DNA of 64,000 bases from JASHVB01 sp035508435 (GTDB taxonomy: Bacteria; Pseudomonadota; Alphaproteobacteria; Acetobacterales; Acetobacteraceae), in assembly GCA_035508435.1 (NCBI GenBank), contig DATJNA010000131.1, positions 41,129 to 105,128 on the forward strand, given 5' to 3'. This document shows, in pieces, positions 49,421 through 57,832 of the stretch. Numbering within the stretch: the stretch's first letter is position 1; every line of letters starts with the position of its first letter. The notes under the pieces were generated by a model. It was given only the letters and a program-made list of their open reading frames with translations. It was not told the DNA's origin and made no database searches. The position numbers and the translations under genes are program-made.

Positions 49421-50584
49421 ATGGCAGTCCCGCTGAACCAGGCGTTGCGTGTTGGCGCCTATGTGCTGAAGCAGCACCTGATCGGCCGCAAGCGCTACCC
49501 GCTGGTGCTGATGCTGGAGCCGTTGTTCCGCTGCAACCTCGCCTGCGCCGGCTGCGGCAAGATCGACTATCCGGCCGAGATCTTGAACCAGCGCCTGTCG
49601 GTTGCCGACTGCATGGAGGCGATCGACGAGTGCGGCGCCCCTGTGGTGGTGGTGGCCGGCGGCGAGCCGCTGCTGCACCGGGAAATCGAGCAAATCGTGG
49701 CAGGTGCCATCGCACGCAAGAAGTTCGTGATCGTGTGCACCAACGCGCTGCTGCTGGAAAAGAAGATGCACTTGTTCCGGCCGAGCAAGTGGTTCTCCTG
49801 GTCGGTGCACCTGGATGGCGGGCGCGAGGAGCATGACATCTCGGTCTGTCAGACCGGCGTATACGATCGTGCCGTGGCGGCGATCGCCGCGGCGAAGCGT
49901 CGCGGATTCCGCACCATCATCAACGCGACCCTGTTCAATACCGCCGAGCCCGCGAAGGTCGCTGCGTTCTTCGATGACGTGATGGCAATGGGCGTGGACG
50001 GGATCTCGGTATCGCCCGGGTATGCCTATGAACGCGCACCGGACCAGCAGCATTTCCTCAACCGGTCAAAGACCAAGGAATTGTTCCGTGGGATTTTTGC
50101 CCGGCAGGGCAAAGGGGCATGGAAGCATAAGTGGGCGTTCAACCAGTCGTCCATGTTCCTGGATTTCCTGGCCGGCAATCAGACGTTCCATTGCACTCCC
50201 TGGGGCAACCCGACGCGCACCTATTTCGGCTGGCAGCGCCCCTGCTACCTGCTCGGTGAAGGCTACGCCAAGACCTTCCGCGAACTGATGGCGACAACTG
50301 ACTGGGACCGTTACGGCACCGGCAATTATGAAAAATGCGCCGATTGCATGGTGCACTCTGGCTATGAGGCCACGGCGGTCACCGAGACGGTCCGCCGCCC
50401 CTGGCGCGCCGCGGCGCAGACGCTGCGCGGTATCCGCACGGACGGGCCGATGGCGCCGGACATCCCCTTGGAGAACCAGCGTCCGGCAGAATACGTGTTC
50501 AGCCGGCATGTGGAGCAGGCGCTGACGCGGATCCGGACGCGCAAGCACGGTGCCGCGGATCAGGTGGCCGACGCCGCGGACTGA
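49421..50584 (+). CDS. hpnH: Adenosyl-hopene transferase HpnH (radical SAM)
   Basis: HpnH attaches the 5'-deoxyadenosyl group to diploptene, the first step of C35 extended hopanoids. The 387-residue product has the radical-SAM CxxxCxxC cluster site at C38, C42 and C45 (FRCNLACAGCGKIDYP), VVVAGGEPLLH, FSWSVHLDGGREEHD and the C-terminal RPCYLLGEGYAKTFRELMATTDWDRYGTGNYEKCADCMVHSGYE, all as in HpnH. It follows ispH. With hpnK at 12.4 kb, it shows that the organism makes hopanoids; the squalene-hopene cyclase is outside the window. Confidence 0.96.
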   Translation: MAVPLNQALRVGAYVLKQHLIGRKRYPLVLMLEPLFRCNLACAGCGKIDYPAEILNQRLSVADCMEAIDECGAPVVVVAGGEPLLHREIEQIVAGAIARKKFVIVCTNALLLEKKMHLFRPSKWFSWSVHLDGGREEHDISVCQTGVYDRAVAAIAAAKRRGFRTIINATLFNTAEPAKVAAFFDDVMAMGVDGISVSPGYAYERAPDQQHFLNRSKTKELFRGIFARQGKGAWKHKWAFNQSSMFLDFLAGNQTFHCTPWGNPTRTYFGWQRPCYLLGEGYAKTFRELMATTDWDRYGTGNYEKCADCMVHSGYEATAVTETVRRPWRAAAQTLRGIRTDGPMAPDIPLENQRPAEYVFSRHVEQALTRIRTRKHGAADQVADAAD

Positions 50585-50846
50585 CTTCGCGGGCCAAGCC
50601 GGCAGCGGCATGTGCCGCCGGGGTCTTCCGGGGATCGACCGGTTGACCGCCGGCGGGATGGCGGCACCGTGTCACGCGCTCTGATCAACACTCAAGCGAG
50701 TCGTCAACCCTCGAGCGAGTCCCGGGTGCGAGACCCGGGCGGCCGGCTTGTCCTGGCGTGCGAGACCCGGCCGACCTCCTTGCAATGATCCCGCGATGGC
50801 CTATCTCCGGCTCGCTGCGCGATTCGCTGTGAGACGGATCCTTGCC
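50585..50846. other. Gene-free gap with hairpins after hpnH
   Basis: CCGGCAGCGGCATGTGCCGCCGG (about 50599-50621) can fold just after the hpnH stop, and CCCGGGT/ACCCGGG (50721-50739) forms a perfect 7-bp stem with a 5-base loop. A near-direct repeat (TCAAGCGAGTCGTCAACCCTCGAGCGAGTC) precedes it. Neither stem has a T-tract, so termination is only suggested. Confidence 0.45.
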
Positions 50847-52178
50847 ATGCCCCAGCTCCACCTCGGCGCGTTCATGCGCCCCACCACCATCCACACCGCC
50901 GCCTGGCGCTATCCCGGCGCATATCCCGATGCCAACTTCAACCTCGCCCACCTGAAGCGTTTCATCCGAACGCTGGAACGCGGCAGGTTCGATGCGTTCT
51001 TCATGGCCGACCATCTGGCCGTGCTGAATATGCCGATGAACGCGCTGAAGCGTTCGCATACCGTAACCTCTTTCGAACCCTTCACCCTGCTCTCGGCGCT
51101 GGCGATGGTGACGGACCATATCGGCCTGATCGCCACGGGGTCGACCACCTTCGACCTGCCGTATCACGTGGCCCGGCGTTTCGCCTCGCTCGACCATCTC
51201 AGCAATGGCCGCGCCGGCTGGAACATCGTCACCACGTCCAATCCGGATGCGGCGCTGAATTTCGGTCTGGAAGAGCATATGGACCATGCGGAACGCTATC
51301 GCCGCGCCCGCGAGTTCTACGACGTCGTCACCGGGCTGTGGGACAGTTGGGCCGAGGACGCGTTCATCCGCGATACCGCGGCCGGCCTCTATTTCGATCC
51401 CGACCGCATGCACGTATTGGACCACCAGGGTGAGTACTATAAGGTCCGCGGCCCGTTGAACATCGCGCGACCGGTGCAGGGCTGGCCGGTGATCGTGCAG
51501 GCGGGCGCCTCCGACGACGGCCGCCAGCTCGCCGCGGAAACCGCCGAGGTGATCTTCGCCGGCACCGGCAACATCGACAACGCGCGCGAGTTCTATGCCG
51601 ACGTGAAAGGCCGCATGGCGCGTCTCGGCCGCGATCCGGATCACCTCAAGATCCTGCCCGGCGCCTTCGTCGTGGTCGGCGATTCGCTGGCCGAGGCGCA
51701 AGAGAAGCGGGCCATGCTCGACAGCCTGGTGCACTACGACAGCGCCATCGCGTCGCTATCGATCGCGCTTGGCACCGATGCGTCGCGCTTCGATCCGGAT
51801 GGACCGCTGCCCGACATTCCCGAATCCAACGCCAGCAAGAGCGGCCGCGAACGCGCCATTACGCTGGCGCGGCGAGAAAACCTGACAGTGCGACAGCTCG
51901 CACAGCGTCTGGGTGGTTATGGCGGCCCGGCGATTCTCGGGACGCCGGCCATGATCGCCGACCAGATGCAGGAATGGCTGGAAACCCGCGCCTGCGACGG
52001 CTTCAACATCATGTTTCCGTACCTGCCCGGCGGGCTCGACGACTTCGTCGATCGTATCGTGCCGGAATTGCAACGCCGCGATCTGTTCCGACGCCGATAC
52101 GAAGGCGCCACGCTGCGCGAAAACCTTGGCCTGCCGCGGCCCGAGAACCGGTTCTTTTCGCATCGGCAATTCGTGTGA
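50847..52178 (+). CDS. FMN-dependent monooxygenase (NtaA/SnaA/DszA family)
   Basis: A 443-residue bacterial luciferase-like TIM-barrel monooxygenase. Diagnostic blocks: the N-terminal LGAFMRPTTIHTAAWRYPGA, FDAFFMADHL, FEPFTLLSALAMVTDHIGLIATGSTTFDLPYHVARRFASLDHLSNGRAGWNIVTTSNPDAALNFG and YYKVRGPLNIARPVQGWPVIVQAGASDDGRQLAAETAEVIF. The group includes nitrilotriacetate and dibenzothiophene-sulfone monooxygenases, which use reduced flavin from a separate reductase. No reductase gene is beside it. ATG 50847 precedes MPQLHLGAF; earlier starts give no family sequence. Confidence 0.88.
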   Translation: MPQLHLGAFMRPTTIHTAAWRYPGAYPDANFNLAHLKRFIRTLERGRFDAFFMADHLAVLNMPMNALKRSHTVTSFEPFTLLSALAMVTDHIGLIATGSTTFDLPYHVARRFASLDHLSNGRAGWNIVTTSNPDAALNFGLEEHMDHAERYRRAREFYDVVTGLWDSWAEDAFIRDTAAGLYFDPDRMHVLDHQGEYYKVRGPLNIARPVQGWPVIVQAGASDDGRQLAAETAEVIFAGTGNIDNAREFYADVKGRMARLGRDPDHLKILPGAFVVVGDSLAEAQEKRAMLDSLVHYDSAIASLSIALGTDASRFDPDGPLPDIPESNASKSGRERAITLARRENLTVRQLAQRLGGYGGPAILGTPAMIADQMQEWLETRACDGFNIMFPYLPGGLDDFVDRIVPELQRRDLFRRRYEGATLRENLGLPRPENRFFSHRQFV

Positions 52179-52242
52179 CTGGTGGCTGGTCCGAAGCGGT
52201 CACCAAGATATCATTGCGACAGCGCCGCGCGAACCTGGGGTG

Positions 52243-53046
52243 TCAGCTCCCCACCTTCAGCGTGGCAACCAGTCCCCGCAAACAGCTCAGCACCGATAAC
52301 GGCGTCAACTTGCCGGTGCGCGGGTTGTCTTCGCTCGGAACGTTCTCAATGGTCATCGTGAAGCGCGCGGCATCCGCTTCCACTTGAATCGTATGCGTAT
52401 TGCGGGTCACGGCAGGATCTGCCCAAATCTGCACGCGTGTGCGGGTAGGCCCGATGCCGGCCAGCGCCAGCGCCGCGGCGACGTTCACATTGGCAGGGAA
52501 GCCCGCGGCCGCGTCAAACGCATTGCCTTCAAACACCAGCAGCGGGGCAGTCAGACCGGTCACATCGATCCCACGTCGCACCAGATGCGGAGCACCCTTC
52601 AGTCCGGCGGGTGGCTTCCGAGTCACCAGGGTGACGCTCTGTACTGGCCCTTCGGCGGCGGCGCGCACCGCATCCAATCCGAGCAATGCCCCGGTCGGCA
52701 CCACGATGCGGGCTCCGGTGATCCTGGCGCGCTCCACCAGATCCATGCGTGGCAGCAATGCACCGACCGAGGCCGGAACGAACACGCGTCCCGCATCGAT
52801 CGCGGCATGCGCGATGGTCTCGAACAGCGCGGCGGGAACCGCTTCCACCACGATGTCCGCCTCGGCCAGCGCCGCCAGCGGCACGATGCGCGGAGGGCGG
52901 CGGAAGCGGACGAGATTCGCTCGCGCCTTGGCGTGGTCGCGGGCGGCGACAGCGATCAGGGTGAGGCCCTCCACACCGCCATCCAGCGCCCGAGCCAGCG
53001 GCAGGCCGATCGCGCCGAGGCCGCCGATCGCGACGGTCGTTGTCAT
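52243..53046 (-). CDS. Aspartate dehydrogenase-like NAD(P) oxidoreductase
   Basis: A 267-residue protein with an N-terminal Rossmann fold (VAIGGLGAIGLPLARAL), ADIVVEAVPAALFETIAHAAI and the C-terminal AspDH domain: ARIVVPTGALLGLDAVRAAAEGPVQSVTLVTRKPP, VFEGNAFDAAAGFPANVNVAAALALAG and DPAVTRNTHTIQVEADAARFTMTIENVPSEDNPRTGKLTPLSVL. This matches L-aspartate dehydrogenases, which make iminoaspartate for NAD or catabolism; many catabolic homologues act on other amino acids. GAGGAGG lies 7 bases before the ATG at 53046. Confidence 0.85.
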   Translation of the reverse strand: MTTTVAIGGLGAIGLPLARALDGGVEGLTLIAVAARDHAKARANLVRFRRPPRIVPLAALAEADIVVEAVPAALFETIAHAAIDAGRVFVPASVGALLPRMDLVERARITGARIVVPTGALLGLDAVRAAAEGPVQSVTLVTRKPPAGLKGAPHLVRRGIDVTGLTAPLLVFEGNAFDAAAGFPANVNVAAALALAGIGPTRTRVQIWADPAVTRNTHTIQVEADAARFTMTIENVPSEDNPRTGKLTPLSVLSCLRGLVATLKVGS

Positions 53047-53107
53047 GCACTGTCCTCCTCGCGCGGCGGCGCCAGGGAACGTGTGGTCGCCAAGTCCTCC
53101 GCAGCGC

Positions 53108-53803
53108 TCAACGCGTCCCACGTCTCACTTCAGAAATCAACGGGCGCACGCCGAGATAGATCGTGTGCAGCGGATCGTCCGGATCGCCGCGCGCCGGCAC
53201 GTCGTGTGCCTCATGGCGGAAGCCGGCGGCGCGCAAGCGAGCGGCGAACGTTGGCGAGCGGTCGGCCGACCATACCGCCAGAATGCCGCCCGGGCGAAGG
53301 GAGCCATACAGCAATGTGAGGCCATCGGCGGCATAGAGCGATGCGTTACCGGGCAGCATGACCGCGTCAGGGCCGTTGTCGGTGTCCAGCAGGATGGCGT
53401 CGAAACGGGATGGCGGAGCGGCGCGGAGCATGGCGGCGACGTCAATGTTGACGACCGTCACGCGCGGATCCGACAACGGGTAATTGGTAAGGGCGCCGAG
53501 TGGCCCCCTGTTCCACGCGATTACCTCGGCAACCAACTCCGCGACGGTGACATCGGCGGCAGGCGGCGCGCGATCAAGCACCGCCCGCAACGTGTAGCCG
53601 AAGCCAAGCCCGCCGATCAGGACAGCGGGTTCCGTGACGGCGACGCCGGCGCAGGCGAGGACGGCGAGGGCCGCTTCGGAATGATGCGCGCGATTCGACA
53701 TCAGCTCCCAGCCGTTGCAACGCAATTCGATGCAGCCGGCACGCTCGCGCAGGATCAGCAAGTCGCCTGCTGCAGTCTGGGCGCGGGCGATTTCAGTCCA
53801 CAT
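53108..53803 (-). CDS. Spermidine-synthase-like methyltransferase-fold protein
   Basis: The 231-residue protein has the Rossmann core of spermidine synthases: MSNRAHHSEAALAVLAC, PAVLIGGLGFGYTLRAVL (nucleotide-binding loop), VTVAELVAEVIAWNRGPL, FDAILLDTDNGPDAV and YGSLRPGGILAVWSADRSPTFAARLRAAGF. The strict polyamine-site residues are not clear, and this short type is often annotated simply as spermidine synthase-like. It lies upstream of the AspDH-like gene on the same strand (61 bp), possibly co-transcribed. Confidence 0.75.
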   Translation of the reverse strand: MWTEIARAQTAAGDLLILRERAGCIELRCNGWELMSNRAHHSEAALAVLACAGVAVTEPAVLIGGLGFGYTLRAVLDRAPPAADVTVAELVAEVIAWNRGPLGALTNYPLSDPRVTVVNIDVAAMLRAAPPSRFDAILLDTDNGPDAVMLPGNASLYAADGLTLLYGSLRPGGILAVWSADRSPTFAARLRAAGFRHEAHDVPARGDPDDPLHTIYLGVRPLISEVRRGTR

Positions 53804-53814
53804 CTGGCCTGCCG

Positions 53815-53950
53815 GTCATCGCCGGGACCACGTGCGACGCGCGGGACGAAGCAACCTGGTTCGGGTTGCGCCCCTGCGGTTCGGGACCAACTCCGAATGA
53901 GATTGCTTCGGCCCGCCATGCTTCGCACGCGGTCCTCGCAATGACATTTG
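53815..53950. repeat. GTCATTGCGAG-family repeat before the M81 peptidase gene
   Basis: CTCGCAATGAC at 53935-53945 is the exact complement of the window-wide core and GAGATTGCTTCGG at about 53899 the usual inner motif. Further GGTTCGGG-type direct repeats lie at 53850-53885. It fills the gap between two minus-strand genes. Confidence 0.65.
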
Positions 53951-53993
53951 TTTCGCCATGACAGCCGCAGCTTCCGGTCACCTCGCAGCCACT

Positions 53994-55484
53994 CTAACGC
54001 GCGCTCGGCCGCCGCCTCACCTCCGCCCGCACATGCCGGAAGTTCAGCATGGCGGGATCAGCCAGCACCGGCCCTGGTGCGATCGCCACGATGATTTGCT
54101 CGGCGATCGAAGCAAAATCGGCACGGAAATGCACCGACGATTTCAGCGCCAGGATCGGGCAGCTCGCCGGCTCCACGCCCAGATGCCGGATGATCGCCTG
54201 GTCCAACGCCTGCATCTTCTGCGATACCACCACCACGCGGACGCCCTCGATATCGACCAGCGCGCACGGTCCCAGATTGCCCGGATTGCCCGCCCCCATC
54301 GGACCGGTCAGAGTGAACTTGCCGTCGTTCAGCCGCACCACCCGCGCATTGCAGATGAACGGCATCCCATCCGACTTCCCACCCAGCGACAGACCGAGGC
54401 TCGCGCCCTCGCCGGCGGCATGGCACGCCGCTGCGCTCTCCGCATCGTTGATCAGGCACAAGAGCGCGCCCTTGGCACCTTGGCGCACCAGTTCCGCCAG
54501 CAATTCGGTGGTATCGCCATGGCCGCCGCCGCCGGGATTGTCCTGCGTGTCCGCCAGCACCACCGGTCGCGAGGCGCGTGACGCGATCCGCCGCGCCTCG
54601 GCCACCGCTGCCGCCGAAGGCAACGTTTCCTGCACGAAATCGCTCTCGCGCGCGGCGACATGCGCGGCGAACGCGTCCGCCGCGGCATCGGCCTTCGCCT
54701 GCGTATCGGCAAACACGGCCAGTGCCGGGCCGCAGTCCGGGAAATCGGCGTAGGGAAAGCCAAAGCAGAACGCCAGTTCGACCGCATCCATCCGCTCGGC
54801 CAGCGCGGCGCGTTCCTGCATCACCTCCTGCATCGGCGGCATCAGCGTGCATTGGCTGCCGAGCGGCAGCCAGAAATCCAACTGCCGGAACGCCCGCGCC
54901 CAGGGCTTGCCGCGCGCGATCCGTTGCAGCAGCAGGCGCATCGCCTGCGCGCCCGTTTCCTTCATATCGACATGCGGATAGGTGCGGAACGGCACCACGA
55001 CGTCCGCCAGCGTCACCATCCGCGCCGTGAGGTTGCAGTGCGGATCAAGGCTGATGGTCAGCGGCAATGCACCCACGATGGCCCGCACGCGACGCAGCAA
55101 CTCGCCTTCCGCGTCGGGGAAACTTTCCACCACCGCGGCACCGTGCAGGTCCAGATAGACACCGTCCAACGGCGCCGCATCCAGCGCCTCCGACAGCCGG
55201 GCGCAGATCAGCGCGGCGATGCGCTCGAATGCCTCGTCCTGCACCGGACCGGCGGGGTTGGCGAACGCCCATGCCAGGGGCACGAGGCTGGCGCCGGCGG
55301 CCTCGGCCACCGCGACCGCGCCGGCACTTGGGACGGACGTGCCGCGCACCGCCTCGAACAATCCGGCGCCGTTCAGCAGCGGCGGAAACCCGCCAGGATG
55401 CAGGAAATCGGCATAGGTGGTGGGGCGTGGGGCGAAGGAATGGCTCTCATGCAGGAAGCCGCCGAGAGCGATACGGTAACCCAT
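53994..55484 (-). CDS. M81-family metallopeptidase (MlrC-like)
   Basis: A 496-residue MlrC/M81 protein; the family includes the enzyme that finishes microcystin breakdown. Blocks seen: RIALGGFLHESHSFAPRPTTYADF, DGVYLDLHGAAVVESFPDAEGELLRRVRAIVG, ISLDPHCNLTARMVTLADVVVPFRTYPHVDMKETGAQA and, in the C-terminal domain, VVLADTQDNPGGGGHGDTTELLAELV and LSLGGKSDGMPF. The conserved Asp-Pro-His and Thr-Tyr-Pro-His motifs supply likely zinc ligands. The true substrate is probably a small cyclic or D-amino-acid peptide. GGAG lies 6 bases before ATG 55484. Confidence 0.87.
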   Translation of the reverse strand: MGYRIALGGFLHESHSFAPRPTTYADFLHPGGFPPLLNGAGLFEAVRGTSVPSAGAVAVAEAAGASLVPLAWAFANPAGPVQDEAFERIAALICARLSEALDAAPLDGVYLDLHGAAVVESFPDAEGELLRRVRAIVGALPLTISLDPHCNLTARMVTLADVVVPFRTYPHVDMKETGAQAMRLLLQRIARGKPWARAFRQLDFWLPLGSQCTLMPPMQEVMQERAALAERMDAVELAFCFGFPYADFPDCGPALAVFADTQAKADAAADAFAAHVAARESDFVQETLPSAAAVAEARRIASRASRPVVLADTQDNPGGGGHGDTTELLAELVRQGAKGALLCLINDAESAAACHAAGEGASLGLSLGGKSDGMPFICNARVVRLNDGKFTLTGPMGAGNPGNLGPCALVDIEGVRVVVVSQKMQALDQAIIRHLGVEPASCPILALKSSVHFRADFASIAEQIIVAIAPGPVLADPAMLNFRHVRAEVRRRPSAR

Positions 55485-55539
55485 CTGTGTCTCCGGAACG
55501 AACGCGCATTGCAAAGAGCAGTACGACCCCGCACTCTGC

Positions 55540-55622
55540 GCGCGGAAGAATGCGGCGGGGGCCGATGTCCCGCAATTGCGGCGGGGCGGCATTGCGGCGG
55601 GGCGGCACGTCCCGCAATGACA
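55540..55622. repeat. GC-rich repeat upstream of the ABC ATPase gene
   Basis: CCGCAATTGCGGCGGGGCGG and CATTGCGGCGGGGCGGCACG form an overlapping direct repeat, ending in CCCGCAATGACAGG, a degraded copy of the window-wide core. It lies between the divergent M81 and ABC ATPase genes. Confidence 0.55.
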
Positions 55623-55630
55623 GGAGGAGC

Positions 55631-56374
55631 ATGCTGACCGTCAGTGCCGTCGGCCGCCGCTTCCCGGGCGGCGTCGAGGCCCTGCGCGACGTTTCGTTGC
55701 GACTGGGCGCAGGCGATTTCGTGGCATTGCTCGGCCCGTCCGGCTGCGGCAAGTCCACATTGCTGCGGTTGATCGCCGGGCTGGATCAGCCGGATGGTGG
55801 CACATTGCGCTGGGACGAGGGTCATGAACCGACGCCGGGTGAGGTGGGCTTCGTGTTCCAGGATGCAACGCTGTTGCCCTGGGCCACCGCCGCCGACAAT
55901 GTCTACCTGCCGCTGCGGCTGCGCGGCATGCCGCCGACCCAGGCGCTGGCGGAAGTGAACGCCGCACTGGCCGGGGTAGGTCTCGCGGGTTTCGAAGACG
56001 CACGCCCGCGCCAGCTTTCCGGCGGCATGCGCATGCGCGTCTCGATCGCCCGCGCGCTGGTGACGCGCCCGCGCCTGCTGCTGATGGATGAGCCGTTCGC
56101 CGCACTCGACGAGTTCACCCGCCATCGCTTGCAGGCCGATCTGCTGACGTTATGGCAATCCGCCGGATGTACTGTCGTGTTCGTGACCCACTCGATCTAC
56201 GAAGCGGCGTTCCTCGCCCGCCGCATCGTGCTGATGACGCCGCGTCCTGGACAAATCGATCAGGAGATAATCTCGCCACTGCACCCAGGACCGGAGACCC
56301 GATTGCATCCCGCCTACGCTGCCCTGGTGGCGCGGATCTCCAAGGCAATGGAGGCGGCATTGGTAGAACGCTGA
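55631..56374 (+). CDS. ABC transporter ATP-binding protein (NitT/TauT family)
   Basis: A 247-residue ATPase with Walker A GPSGCGKSTLLRL, the Q-loop VGFVFQDATLLPWATAADNV typical of nitrate/taurine/thiamine-precursor importers, the signature RQLSGGMRMRVSIARAL, Walker B LLLMDEPFAALDE and the H-loop VTHSIYEAAFLARR. AGGAGG lies just before the ATG. The matching permease is encoded 615 bp downstream, after a cupin gene. No periplasmic binding protein is nearby, so the substrate cannot be told. Confidence 0.9.
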   Translation: MLTVSAVGRRFPGGVEALRDVSLRLGAGDFVALLGPSGCGKSTLLRLIAGLDQPDGGTLRWDEGHEPTPGEVGFVFQDATLLPWATAADNVYLPLRLRGMPPTQALAEVNAALAGVGLAGFEDARPRQLSGGMRMRVSIARALVTRPRLLLMDEPFAALDEFTRHRLQADLLTLWQSAGCTVVFVTHSIYEAAFLARRIVLMTPRPGQIDQEIISPLHPGPETRLHPAYAALVARISKAMEAALVER

Positions 56375-56459
56375 GGAACCTGCCGTGATCGCCATCGACG
56401 CGGTGGCCAGCAGGTCATTGTACTAACGACAGGCGTTCACTTCGCGGAGGACAAGAACC

Positions 56460-56951
56460 ATGAGCAAGCGTATTGATCCCGCATCGCTGAAATCGACGAT
56501 CGGCACGCTCTATCCGCCGCCCTACGATGAGCCCTGCCGGGCCAGGGAACGCCGCCGCCTTGGCGATGCCGCCGGGCTGACCCAGTTTGGCGTCAACCTG
56601 CTGCGGCTTCCCCCAGGTGCGTGGTCCAGCCAGCGGCATTGGCACACCACCGGCGACGAACTGATTTACGTGCTGTCCGGCGAGGTCACATTGGTGACGG
56701 ACGATGGCGACGAAGTATTGCACGCCGGCGACGGCGCAGGCTTCAAGGCAGGCGATCGCAATGGCCACTGTCTGCAGAACCGTTCGAATGCCGACGTGCT
56801 GGTGCTCGAGATCGGATCGCGCCTCCCCGATGACGGCGCGTATTATCCCGGCATCGATCTCGTGGCGCCGGCCGGCGGCAAGCCTGCGGCCTATACGCAT
56901 CTCGACGGTACGCCCTATCAGGATATCCGCCGTCGCGGGCCTGACGCATAG
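56460..56951 (+). CDS. Cupin-domain protein between ABC transporter genes
   Basis: The 163-residue single cupin has VNLLRLPPGAWSSQRHWHTTGDELIYVLSGEVTLVTDDGDEVLHAGDGAGFKAGDRNGHCLQNRS. The H-W-H and E of the first motif and the H of the second are the usual metal ligands. The start MSKRIDPASLKSTIGTLYPPPYDEP is typical of cupins grouped with sugar or aromatic-acid catabolism. CGGAGG precedes the ATG by 8 bases. It probably belongs to the transporter operon, with an unknown enzymatic or sensing role. Confidence 0.82.
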   Translation: MSKRIDPASLKSTIGTLYPPPYDEPCRARERRRLGDAAGLTQFGVNLLRLPPGAWSSQRHWHTTGDELIYVLSGEVTLVTDDGDEVLHAGDGAGFKAGDRNGHCLQNRSNADVLVLEIGSRLPDDGAYYPGIDLVAPAGGKPAAYTHLDGTPYQDIRRRGPDA

Positions 56952-56988
56952 TCAGCGCGCCCTCAGGCATCGCAGCTTCGTCCCGGCC

Positions 56989-57753
56989 ATGAACCCGAAC
57001 ATCGATCGCTATGCCCCGGCGTTCTTCGGCTTGCTCGCGCTGGTCGTCTGGGAAGCCGCGGTGCGCGTGACTGGCGTGCCGGTCTATCTGGTGCCCGGCC
57101 CTCTCGCCATCGTGCGTGCCTTCCTGGCCGACCCAGCCCTGTTGCTGTTGTCACTGGGCTCAACGCTGGTGGTGACGTTCGTCGCCTTGCTGGTGGCCGC
57201 GTTTCTCGGCACCACCATGGCGTTGGCCATGGCCGCGAGCAAGCTTGCCCAGGCGGCCATTCAGCCCTGGGCGGTGATCCTGCAAGTGACGCCGATCGTG
57301 GCGATCGCGCCGCTGATCATCGTCTGGGTCGGCGACCCGTTCGCCTCGCTGGTGGTGTGCGCCACCATCGTCGCGTTCTTCCCGATCTTCGCCAACACCG
57401 CCGCGGGCCTCGCGGCAACGCCGGCGGAACTCGGCGATCTGTTTCGGCTCTATGGCGCAGGACGCTGGCAATCGCTGTGGCTGCTGCGTTTGCCGGTGGC
57501 ACTGCCGTATTTCCTCGCCGGCCTGCGGATTTCCGGCGGCCTGGCGCTGGTGGGCGCGGTGGTGGCGGAGTTCGTGGCCGGCTCCGGTGGCTTCGCCTCG
57601 GGGCTTGCCTACCGTATCCTCGAAGCTGGCTATCGGCTGGAAATCGCGCGGATGTTCGCGGCGCTGGTGCTGCTGTCGCTGGCCGGCATCGCGATCAATT
57701 TCGGGCTCGGCGCATTCGGGGCGGCAATCATGCGGCGGCGCGGCGGGGCATAG
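56989..57753 (+). CDS. ABC transporter permease (NitT/TauT family)
   Basis: A 254-residue, about six-helix permease of the BPD_transp_1 type. The cytoplasmic coupling motif is EAA-like: LAATPAELGDLFRLYGAGRWQSLWLLRLPVALPYFLAGLRISGGLAL. Other helices include FFGLLALVVWEAAVRVTGV and TPIVAIAPLIIVWVGDPFASLVV. With the ATPase at 55.6 kb it would form an importer for an organic anion or precursor. The start at 56989 gives the usual N-terminus; the longer frame overlaps the cupin gene. The SD is weak. Confidence 0.88.
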   Translation: MNPNIDRYAPAFFGLLALVVWEAAVRVTGVPVYLVPGPLAIVRAFLADPALLLLSLGSTLVVTFVALLVAAFLGTTMALAMAASKLAQAAIQPWAVILQVTPIVAIAPLIIVWVGDPFASLVVCATIVAFFPIFANTAAGLAATPAELGDLFRLYGAGRWQSLWLLRLPVALPYFLAGLRISGGLALVGAVVAEFVAGSGGFASGLAYRILEAGYRLEIARMFAALVLLSLAGIAINFGLGAFGAAIMRRRGGA

Positions 57754-57832
57754 GCGCGCATCAGCCTCTCGTTGTCCTGCCGGCTTCCCTGTCGTACCGT
57801 GTCCGCGGCAAGGCCACGGCGGGAGAAATGCG

